Origin: Mariniblastus sp.
Lineage (GTDB): Bacteria > Planctomycetota > Planctomycetia > Pirellulales > Pirellulaceae
Direction of reading: 5' to 3'
Length of the DNA: 64,000 nt
Assembly (NCBI GenBank): GCA_011523945.1
Contig: WTFU01000063.1
Span: forward strand, 119,730 to 183,729
Shown: positions 35,388 through 42,332 of the stretch, piece by piece
How positions within the stretch are numbered: position 1 is the stretch's first letter
How the letters are laid out: each line of letters opens with the position of its first letter
Position numbers and translations under genes: made by a program
The notes under the pieces: generated by a model
Database searches by the model: none
Told to the model about the DNA's origin: nothing
What the model saw: only the letters and a program-made list of their open reading frames with translations

Positions 35388-37367
35388 TTATTTTTTATCT
35401 AGCTCGGCTTTAAACTTTTTATATTCGGGCCAGCTCAAATCGCCATCCTGATTGGTATCAGCTTCAGGGTGAAGTTTGAAGAATTTGTCTTTCCATTGAA
35501 GATCCGACGCTTGTTTTTCTTGCTGCGGAGAGTCTAATTTTTTATTTGTTGTTTTGGGTTTTTGAACGGTCATTTCCGGCTTGTGAGCGTTGCGTTCCGG
35601 CCAGGATAAGATCCCGTCTCCATTGGTATCAGCGTCTGGGTGTTTCTTGAAATATTGGTCCTTCCAATATTCAGCGGTCTTCTTTTCAGATTCAGGCTTT
35701 TCGTTGACCGGAGGCTTGGTTGGGGCTGGTTTCTTGGGTTTAAAAACAGGTTGATTCGGAATCGGGTCTTTTTCTGTCGGAATTCGTTTGATCAGCTCGT
35801 TTCGAAGAGCGGTTAGAGGTCCGGCATGGCTTGGGTCAGCAACTAAATTGTTCCATTCATGCGGGTCGGAGATGGTTTGGTAAAGCTCTTCCTTTCCGTT
35901 CTCATAGCGAATGTAACGGTAGTTTCCTGACCGGAGAGAATAATTTTCTTTGGCCGGATTGTACTTCATACGCCATTTATAAAGTGCGGTGAGCACGGAT
36001 TCAGGCCCTTCCCAAGTTTGGGTTTGCGCGTTTTCTAAAATCGGTTTAAGACTGAATCCATCGAGTGGCCGGCCCTTCGAGTTTTTCATGGTTTCACCCG
36101 TTAGGCCACACAAATCAACTAGTGTTGGATAAATATCTATGAGTGAAACGGGATGTTCTGAAACAGTCCCCGGTTGTGCGATACCAGGCGCGCGAATAAC
36201 TAACGGGACTCGCGTACTTTCCTGCCATAGTGAGTTTTTGTAGAGGTAGTCTTTTTCACCCATGCCCCAGCCGTGATCGCTGGTTACGATAACGATGGTG
36301 TTGTCTGCGAGAGAAGTTTGCTCAACGACCTCCATAATATTTCCGATTAACTCATCTACTGAGGCGACACTGGCGAGATACGCTTGAATGAAGTGCTTGA
36401 GCGCTTCCTCCCGAGTGTCATAGGAGGCGACAAGGTCTTGATACAACCGGCTTCCCATGTCCATCGTTCGTTGTGAATTGGGTTCTTTCTCCGCTACGTT
36501 TCCACGAATTGAAAGAGCAAACGTGTCTTCGACATCTCCTTTCTTAATGTCTGGCAACTCAATGGTGCCGAGTGGGAATTGGTCGAAGAAACGTTGGGGA
36601 ACAACGAGTGGAGTATGGGGCCGAATAAAACCGACGCCCATGAAGAAAGGCTGGTCTCTGGGTTTTTCAGCGAACTCTTTTAAGCGATCGACCGCCCATT
36701 GTGCATTGAGTTCGTCGGCAGTGGGATCCCGGTTTTCTTGTGTAGTGATGTTAAGCGTGCGAGTCTTTGCCCAACCACCGGTGAGCCACGAATAGGGAAC
36801 ACCGTCTATATTCGTTCGTCCGGAAATGTCAACCAAAGGGCCAAACGAACCGTCGACAGGTCCAATTTCCCGATACGGTGCAGGGACGTCTGGGTGTGCC
36901 ACGCGATCACTGCCGGTCAGAGCAAACGGCCCGTAGTCGGCGGGATTACCATACTGGTCCCATTCTTTGGGAACGAGGTGGTGCATTAATTTTCCAGTGC
37001 CAAGTGTGAGATATCCATTGGCCCTAAAATGATCCATCAATGTCCGGGAATTTTTCAGTACTTCGTACTCGTTCCATTTTGTAAATCCAAAGCAACTGGA
37101 GTGATGGGGGTAAATTCCAGTAAACAGACTTGCCCGAGAGGGGCCACAAATGGGGATGTTGCAATGAGCCTGAGTGAAAGTAACTCCAGTCCTACTCAAG
37201 CGGGCTATGTTGGGTGTTTGAGTTTGGGGGTGTCCACCAAAGCCTTCAACATAGTCGTTAAGGTCATCGCAGATGATCAAAATTACGTTAGGTTGTTGAA
37301 GTGCCAAAGCATCATTCAGCGAGAGAAACGAAAAAGCTAAGCACAGAATTAGTAATTTAGTTTTCAT
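35388..37367 (-). CDS. Secreted iduronate-2-sulfatase-like sulfatase with two EF-hand repeats
   Basis: A 659-residue protein. Residues ~22-525 form the sulfatase domain: 'NVILIICDDLNDYVEGFGGH', formylglycine motif C-G-P-S-R in 'CNIPICGPSRASLFTGIYPH', 'TGKLMHHL', 'MGVGFIRPHTPLVVP' and 'IVIVTSDHGWGMGEKDYLYK'. A Pro/Lys-rich linker follows. The tail contains two calcium loops, D-T-N-G-D-G-I-L-S-W-P-E (residues 580-591) and D-T-N-Q-D-G-D-L-S-W-P-E (637-648), each after a 'WKDxxFKxHPxA' helix. The same module closes the sulfatase-GH50 fusion three genes later. It may bind calcium for stability or partner interaction. This is the first gene of the minus-strand sulfatase cluster, so the main promoter should lie at its upstream side. 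Confidence 0.93.
   Translation of the reverse strand: MKTKLLILCLAFSFLSLNDALALQQPNVILIICDDLNDYVEGFGGHPQTQTPNIARLSRTGVTFTQAHCNIPICGPSRASLFTGIYPHHSSCFGFTKWNEYEVLKNSRTLMDHFRANGYLTLGTGKLMHHLVPKEWDQYGNPADYGPFALTGSDRVAHPDVPAPYREIGPVDGSFGPLVDISGRTNIDGVPYSWLTGGWAKTRTLNITTQENRDPTADELNAQWAVDRLKEFAEKPRDQPFFMGVGFIRPHTPLVVPQRFFDQFPLGTIELPDIKKGDVEDTFALSIRGNVAEKEPNSQRTMDMGSRLYQDLVASYDTREEALKHFIQAYLASVASVDELIGNIMEVVEQTSLADNTIVIVTSDHGWGMGEKDYLYKNSLWQESTRVPLVIRAPGIAQPGTVSEHPVSLIDIYPTLVDLCGLTGETMKNSKGRPLDGFSLKPILENAQTQTWEGPESVLTALYKWRMKYNPAKENYSLRSGNYRYIRYENGKEELYQTISDPHEWNNLVADPSHAGPLTALRNELIKRIPTEKDPIPNQPVFKPKKPAPTKPPVNEKPESEKKTAEYWKDQYFKKHPDADTNGDGILSWPERNAHKPEMTVQKPKTTNKKLDSPQQEKQASDLQWKDKFFKLHPEADTNQDGDLSWPEYKKFKAELDKK
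35424..35459 (-). other. Second EF-hand-like calcium loop of sulfatase tail
   Basis: Encodes the loop D-T-N-Q-D-G-D-L-S-W-P-E with canonical ligands at 1, 3, 5 and 12. It follows 'WKDKFFKLHPEA', repeating the context of the upstream loop 57 residues earlier. Confidence 0.75.
35595..35630 (-). other. First EF-hand-like calcium loop of sulfatase tail
   Basis: Encodes D-T-N-G-D-G-I-L-S-W-P-E, a near-canonical EF-hand loop preceded by 'YWKDQYFKKHPDA'. It shares the L-S-W and flanking helix with the other two copies in the window, indicating a mobile C-terminal module. Confidence 0.75.
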
Positions 37368-37731
37368 ATTGGTGAGGTCAACGGATGAGCTCTTAATGCG
37401 ATTCGCACGAGGCGACCGCCTTAAGAAGCAGGTTTTTTTAAAAAAAGAGCGTCATTTCCTGCTGAACAAAACACCAAACTGGGTGTCAGTCGAACAGGGA
37501 GAGACTTGTCTAGAAAGGTTATTCCACAGAGACTCTGATTTCCGGTTGAATCGAAAATTTTACCAAATATTTATTTGATTATTTGCATGAATCGATTTTG
37601 AAGAACGCGATCTATGTGCTGACATCCACGTTTACATTGGGTTTCGCCGTTAAATTTTCGGTTTTGAAAAAAAAATATAAATTGCGGTAAAACTCCAGGG
37701 TTATGGAATGATAAATCAGAGGGCGTAAATA
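37368..37731. other. Divergent intergenic region: sulfatase operon versus ECF sigma gene
   Basis: About 364 bases without a supportable gene. It must hold the main promoter of the minus-strand sulfatase operon and the promoter of the ECF sigma gene. It contains a perfect 14-base T7A7 palindrome (37433-37446), likely curved DNA, and long A/T runs near 37666-37680. AGAGGG at 37718-37723 is the ribosome binding site of the sigma gene. I could not identify convincing promoter elements. Confidence 0.5.
37718..37723 (+). promoter_or_regulatory. Ribosome binding site deciding a TTG start
   Basis: AGAGGG lies 8 bases before the TTG at 37732. This spacing supports TTG as the real initiation codon of the ECF sigma factor. 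Confidence 0.65.
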
Positions 37732-38298
37732 TTGGACAAATCAAATTCACAGGATGATCGCTACCAGCGATTCGTAGGGCTCCTTGCCCTCAACGATCAG
37801 GCGATTCGACGATTTATTCGTTCGCTACTACCATCAACCGAGGGAGTTGATGACGTGGTTCAAGAAACGGCGCTGGAGTGTTGGCGCAAATTTTCAGATT
37901 TTGAATTGGGTGATACAGATCACCCAGATCAAACTCAAGGAAGCGATGAGTTTATACGTTGGGCTTGTGTCATTGCGAGGTTCAAGGTCATGAGTTGTCA
38001 GCGAGACTGGGCGCGTGACCGACTCGTATTTCGAGAGCATATTATTGAGCGGTTGGCTGAAGATGCGTTTGAGCAAATTGAAAATCGTGACTTGGAACGG
38101 ATGGCAGTAGAAGATTGTCTGAGTCAGCTCGTCGTGGAATCGAGACGGCTCTTGTTGAGCGTTTATCGACCAGGGGATTCTGTTAAGCGGATTGCAAGAG
38201 AGAGCGGTGAAAAATCACGTCGGCTGTACCGCAAAATGAACGGGCTGCGAAAGCAATTGTTGAACTGTGTCGAACGTCGGTTGGCTGAGGAATCTTAA
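37732..38298 (+). CDS. ECF sigma factor, Rhodopirellula/Verrucomicrobium type
   Basis: A 188-residue sigma-70 family ECF protein. Region 2 is 'RFVGLLALNDQAIRRFIRSL' followed by 'GVDDVVQETALECWRKFSDF' and 'EFIRWACVIARFKVMSCQRD'; region 4 is 'LSQLVVESRRLLLSVYRPGD' with helix-turn-helix 'RIARESGEKSRRLYRKMNGL'. The spacing and sequence suit the planctomycete/verrucomicrobial ECF group. The start codon is TTG, supported by AGAGGG 8 bases upstream and by lack of a better ATG. Its stop is immediately followed by the ATG of a FecR-like gene, so the two are translationally coupled; the latter is probably its membrane-bound regulator. Confidence 0.88.
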   Translation: MDKSNSQDDRYQRFVGLLALNDQAIRRFIRSLLPSTEGVDDVVQETALECWRKFSDFELGDTDHPDQTQGSDEFIRWACVIARFKVMSCQRDWARDRLVFREHIIERLAEDAFEQIENRDLERMAVEDCLSQLVVESRRLLLSVYRPGDSVKRIARESGEKSRRLYRKMNGLRKQLLNCVERRLAEES

Positions 38299-39981
38299 AT
38301 GGATAAAGAAACTGAAAATTTAATATTCCGCGCGATTGACGGAGCGATTTCTCCAGGTGAATTTGAGCGTCTTCAAGATGTGTTGGAAGTCAACGAAGTC
38401 GCGAGAGTTTTTTATTTGAAGATGTTATCTCTCGACCAATCCGTGGCGGAGCTGGCCGAGTCTGCGCGAGATGAGATTGTCGACCGGCCGAAGGCTAATT
38501 GGAATACATTCGCAAGCGACAGTGGAAAAACAAATACGTCATTGCGAGGACGTTGGCTGTCTTATCTGTCAATTGCTGCCAGTGCAGTTGTTTTGACGAC
38601 ATTTGTATTTTACTTCGCGCGGCCTTGGAGTGGGACCGAGATTGTGCAAGTTCGTGAGGTTGAACCGGCTCCATCGATTCCGGGTAAAAATGATGTTGCT
38701 GAAGTTGTTCAAAGAATTGACTGTGTCTTAGAAAATGAAAAATGGGGCACCGTTGACTCTTCTTTCGAGCCGGGGCAATCCATCACCTTACTGGAAGGTG
38801 TGGTGGTAATTGAGTTTCGAAAAGGGGCGAGAGTTACTTTGGAGGGGCCAGCTAACCTCGAATTTTTGTCTGACAATAGCGGCTTTCTTCGGTCGGGGAA
38901 GTTGACGGCGGTGATTCCAGATTCGGCTACGGGATTTGAGATATTGACTCCAAGCAGCCGCTTGATTGATCACGGGACGGAATTTGGAGTGAGCGTTGAT
39001 GCAAACGGCAATACCGAAACCCATGTTTTTAAGGGAGAGGTTGAGTTGGTTACAAGTCAACCGAAGAGCCAAGCGGCTAACTCAAATACTGGTAGCCAGC
39101 GTTTGACAGACGCGATGGGGATTCGAATCAAGAGGGAAGGTGAAGTCGCGGCAGAGGTGATCGATGCCAATCCAAGTGAGTTCATTCGTACTTCGCTTGT
39201 TGATTCCCGGCGGTTTGAGAATCAAAATGAGGTGACTGAATTAGTTGATAAAGAGCATTTGACAATGTGGTTTGAAGCGGGGCAGGGGGTGCAGCGAGAC
39301 TCCAGCGGTCGGGTAATATCGTGGGAAAATCTCGCGCAAGGTTCATCGAATCGTGACCAGCCATCTCTGGAATCATCCGCTTGGCAAGTCAATGCAAGTC
39401 GTCGCCCCGGTTGGTCTGAGAACGGACTTGGCGGTTTTCCTGCCATTCAATTCGGTGGGTACGATAAAAAAGAATTCCTAGCCACCACTCCTCTTCGTTT
39501 GAAAGCAGATGCGACGGCGTTGGTTGTTTGCCAATTTGATCCGGTGGAAGAGATAGGCTATGGCCACCTTTTGGTTTTGGGAGGGCCGACTAAGTTTATT
39601 TTAGAGCGTCGAGAGAAGAGTGAGGCGGGCAGCTATACACTATCCTGGCAAAACAAGAAGGTGCCGCCATTTCAAATGGAGGCACTCGAAAATGTAAAAT
39701 CGGTTTCGTCTCACCAGCCGCAGGTTTGTGCAGTGCGGTACAGTGTCGACCAAGGTATTTTCGAACTGTCTGTTAATGGGAAAGTCGTGGCATCTGGAAA
39801 TCCGATTGGGAGCCTGGCGGTCAATTCATCTCAAGTCATTGGGTGCGGGCCTCGTCGGGATCGATTCTTTTTTAAAGGACAAATTTCGGAAATTGTCATG
39901 TACAACAGAGCATTGGAGCAAGAAAAGTTCGACGAAGTTACTGAATCTCTAATGCGAAAATATAAGATAGAAACTCAGTAA
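38299..39981 (+). CDS. FecR-like membrane regulator fused to a LamG-like domain
   Basis: A 560-residue protein. The N-terminal ~85 residues are cytoplasmic and helical ('ENLIFRAIDGAISPGEFERL'), like anti-sigma regions. One transmembrane helix lies at about 89-107. The FecR domain follows: 'LLEGVVVIEFRKGARVTLEG', 'FEILTPSSRLIDHGTEFGVSV' and 'THVFKGEVELV'. The C-terminal ~220 residues look like a LamG/concanavalin sandwich: 'LTMWFEAGQGVQRDSSGRVI', 'FELSVNGKVVASGN' and the family ending 'GQISEIVMYNRAL'. The gene starts right after the ECF sigma stop (TAA-ATG). I infer that the periplasmic LamG-like part senses or binds a glycan and controls the sigma factor. A sulfatase gene follows. Confidence 0.85.
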   Translation: MDKETENLIFRAIDGAISPGEFERLQDVLEVNEVARVFYLKMLSLDQSVAELAESARDEIVDRPKANWNTFASDSGKTNTSLRGRWLSYLSIAASAVVLTTFVFYFARPWSGTEIVQVREVEPAPSIPGKNDVAEVVQRIDCVLENEKWGTVDSSFEPGQSITLLEGVVVIEFRKGARVTLEGPANLEFLSDNSGFLRSGKLTAVIPDSATGFEILTPSSRLIDHGTEFGVSVDANGNTETHVFKGEVELVTSQPKSQAANSNTGSQRLTDAMGIRIKREGEVAAEVIDANPSEFIRTSLVDSRRFENQNEVTELVDKEHLTMWFEAGQGVQRDSSGRVISWENLAQGSSNRDQPSLESSAWQVNASRRPGWSENGLGGFPAIQFGGYDKKEFLATTPLRLKADATALVVCQFDPVEEIGYGHLLVLGGPTKFILERREKSEAGSYTLSWQNKKVPPFQMEALENVKSVSSHQPQVCAVRYSVDQGIFELSVNGKVVASGNPIGSLAVNSSQVIGCGPRRDRFFFKGQISEIVMYNRALEQEKFDEVTESLMRKYKIETQ

Positions 39982-40076
39982 AGTTCAGTTTTACCGAGAT
40001 CCATTGGCGTCCCATAAGCATTCTCGTGTATGATTGTGGAATAGTTCGACGTTTTGTATTCCAAGGATATATTGTT

Positions 40077-41651
40077 GTGATTAGATTCTTTTTGACCTGT
40101 AGTTTGGTTTTGCTTTTTGTGCCTTACATCGGCTTGCAGGCCAATGACGATGCAGTTCAACCTGTTCCTCCCGATGTTGTACCAGTCAGAATTAAAAACA
40201 AGAAACCTCGGAATGTCGTGTTCATTTTGAGCGATGACCATCGCTACGATGCGATGAGTTTTCTAGGGCATCAGTTCGCGGAAACACCCCACATGGACGC
40301 GATGGCTGCCAACGGTGTTCATTTTGAGAACGCACTGGTTACGACCTCGCTTTGCTCGCCGAGTCGGGCGTCGATTTTGACTGGGCTCTATACGTTTCGC
40401 CATCGCGTCATTGATAACAACCGAATGGTGCCGGAGGGAACATTGTTTTTCCCTCAGTACTTACAAAAAGCCGGTTACTCAACCGGTTTTATAGGTAAGT
40501 GGCATATGGGAGGCCACCATGATCGACCGCGCCCCGGATTTGATTACTGGGTGAGTTTCAAGGGCCAAGGGCATTATTTGGCACCGGGTCCGAACTACAC
40601 ATTGAATGTCAACGGAGAGAGAGTTAAACAAAAGGGATACATCACAACGGAATTAACGGACTATGCGCTGGAATTTTTGGAAGACCAAAAAGACAGTGAT
40701 CAGCCGTTCTTTTTGTATCTTTCTCATAAAGCAGTTCACGCCAATTTTACACCTGAAAAAAAGTACGATCAGAAGTTTGCCGACAAGCCATTTGCCCGAC
40801 CGGCAAGCGAACAAAAACTGGAGGACAATCAGAGAAATCTTCCCCGCTGGTTGCTCGACCAGCGCAATAGTTGGCACGGAGTCGACTTTCCTTATCACAG
40901 CGATCTGAATATTGAGCAATACTACAAACGCTATTGCGAATCGCTGTGCTCGGTGGATGACAGTGTCGGCGCGGTGATGGAGCAACTTAAAAAGATGGGG
41001 ATTTATGATGAAACTCTCGTTATCTATATGGGTGACAACGGATTTATGTTTGGCGAGCACGGCTTGATTGACAAACGGGTTGCTTATGAGACGTCCATTC
41101 GGGTGCCCATGTTGATGCAATGCCCGGATCTCTTTAAAGGTCAAACGGTGATCGACAAAATGGTAGCCAACATCGACATTGCTCCTACCGTGATGGAAGC
41201 GATGGGCCTCGAAAAGCCTGTTCATATGGATGGAGATAGCTTTATTCAATTGGCTCAGGGGAAATCTGTGCCTTGGCGTGATTATTTCTTGTATGCCTAT
41301 TACTGGGAAAAAAACTTTCCGCAGTCGCCGACGGTTTTTTCATTACGTAGTGATAAATATAAGTACACAACGTATTACGGACTGTGGGATACTGACGAGT
41401 TTTTTGACCTTCAAGCTGATCCAATGGAACAGAATAATCTGATTCGTGATCCAAGCGTGGGTAAGGAAGCCAAAGCAATGGAAAATCGGCTCTACAAAAT
41501 GATGGCGGATCTAGGTGGCATGGATATTCCAATGAACCAACCAAGAGGAAGCTCTCAAAACAAACGGTTAGAAACACGAGACGGAAATGGCGCCAGCGAT
41601 TTCCCAAAAGCATTCGTTGTGCCTGAGCCACTGAATAAAAACGCTAAGTAA
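40077..41651 (+). CDS. Secreted sulfatase following ECF/FecR module
   Basis: About 524 residues. GTG at 40077 is chosen: AAGGA lies 9 bases upstream and the protein then begins with a signal peptide ('IRFFLTCSLVLLFVPYIGLQ'); another GTG at 40026 is in frame. The enzyme has 'NVVFILSDDHRYDAMSFLGH', canonical formylglycine motif C-S-P-S-R in 'TTSLCSPSRASILTGLY', 'GKWHMGGHHDRPRPGFDYW' and 'VIYMGDNGFMFGEHGLIDKR'. The H-R-Y-D start and the late 'YFLYAYYWEKNFPQSPTVFS' resemble N-sulfoglucosamine or heparan-type sulfatases in planctomycetes. It follows the FecR-LamG gene by 95 bases on the same strand and may be a target of that regulatory pair. Confidence 0.92.
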   Translation: MIRFFLTCSLVLLFVPYIGLQANDDAVQPVPPDVVPVRIKNKKPRNVVFILSDDHRYDAMSFLGHQFAETPHMDAMAANGVHFENALVTTSLCSPSRASILTGLYTFRHRVIDNNRMVPEGTLFFPQYLQKAGYSTGFIGKWHMGGHHDRPRPGFDYWVSFKGQGHYLAPGPNYTLNVNGERVKQKGYITTELTDYALEFLEDQKDSDQPFFLYLSHKAVHANFTPEKKYDQKFADKPFARPASEQKLEDNQRNLPRWLLDQRNSWHGVDFPYHSDLNIEQYYKRYCESLCSVDDSVGAVMEQLKKMGIYDETLVIYMGDNGFMFGEHGLIDKRVAYETSIRVPMLMQCPDLFKGQTVIDKMVANIDIAPTVMEAMGLEKPVHMDGDSFIQLAQGKSVPWRDYFLYAYYWEKNFPQSPTVFSLRSDKYKYTTYYGLWDTDEFFDLQADPMEQNNLIRDPSVGKEAKAMENRLYKMMADLGGMDIPMNQPRGSSQNKRLETRDGNGASDFPKAFVVPEPLNKNAK

Positions 41652-41676
41652 GTTTTGCTTGCCGATTGGTTAATTG

Positions 41677-41703
41677 TTTTCGCCACGGAAATCGTGGCGA
41701 AAA
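41677..41703. terminator. Perfect 11-bp inverted repeat in convergent intergenic region
   Basis: TTTTCGCCACG, a GAAAT loop and CGTGGCGAAAA form a perfect hairpin between two convergent genes. It is suited to a bidirectional terminator although no U-rich run follows the stem on either strand; the A/T pairs are inside the stem. A terminator is the simplest reading, but mRNA stabilisation is also possible. Confidence 0.55.
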
Positions 41704-41747
41704 GTTCCAGAGACTAACCAGCGAGAGAGCGGTGGTGAGACAAATAG

Positions 41748-42260
41748 TCAGTCTTGTTTTGTTGGGTGATCGAAGGTTGCGATAAATTTCGTTGCACGTT
41801 CAACCAGCGCTGGTGGTCCCGATAAAAAAATCGCCTCCGGAGTGTGAAGGGCTGTAATCGTTAGCTTACCTTGCCCGTTGGTTAGTAAAGGTTGTGCATT
41901 TCGAATGGCGGTTGCCACGTTTTCTGATAACTGGCGATGTAAGACAACTTTTTTGCTAATGACTGACGAAGGAGGTTGAGGCTTTATTCGATTGATAGCA
42001 TTAATAGCTCGCTTAACGATCGCGATGTCCGCGGCGTTACCGATCAATGTGATTTGATTGGTCTCACGATTAACAATGATCTTTACAGTCTCTTGAAGGG
42101 TTTGGTTGGTTTGCGGAGTATTAGTGTTCGAATTGGTGCTGGTGGATTGGGCGGCAGCACGGTCGGACGGCCAGGTTAACGTCAAAAAAATTAAAAACCC
42201 GAAGCCAAGGCTAATTTTTGAAATTGAATTCGGCATTGATTTTTGAATCATCATTGGCAA
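41748..42260 (-). CDS. Orphan secreted protein with secretin-N-like domain
   Basis: A 170-residue protein: a signal peptide (about 14-38, 'LGFGFLIFLTLTWPSDRAAAQ'), a Ser/Asn/Thr/Gln-rich linker, then two small alpha-beta repeats of secretin N/NolW type. The first is 'VKIIVNRETNQITLIGNAADIAIVKRAINAIN', with the conserved pattern of strand, 'N-x-I-x-I-x-G' and helix; the second is 'LTITALHTPEAIFLSGPPALVERATKFIATFD'. Full secretins are much longer and end in a beta barrel, absent here. Whether it joins a secretion system or is a free-standing periplasmic binding module cannot be told. It is followed by a DUF1080-sulfatase gene transcribed from the same strand on its upstream side. Confidence 0.65.
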   Translation of the reverse strand: MPMMIQKSMPNSISKISLGFGFLIFLTLTWPSDRAAAQSTSTNSNTNTPQTNQTLQETVKIIVNRETNQITLIGNAADIAIVKRAINAINRIKPQPPSSVISKKVVLHRQLSENVATAIRNAQPLLTNGQGKLTITALHTPEAIFLSGPPALVERATKFIATFDHPTKQD

Positions 42261-42332
42261 TCGATGAGAGCTGTTAATTTTTCTATTTTTAATATTTCAA
42301 AGATAGTGCATACTCTGAGTGAGTGGCCTGAA

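Noticed and set aside
37433..37446. T7A7 perfect palindrome as operator or origin element
   Set aside because: Simple A/T runs of this size are weak evidence; no adjoining repeats, DnaA-like boxes or promoter spacing support a specific role.
40653..41249. 198-residue minus-strand frame inside the sulfatase gene at 40.1-41.7 kb
   Set aside because: Antisense to conserved sulfatase sequence and His/Leu-rich without a known fold.
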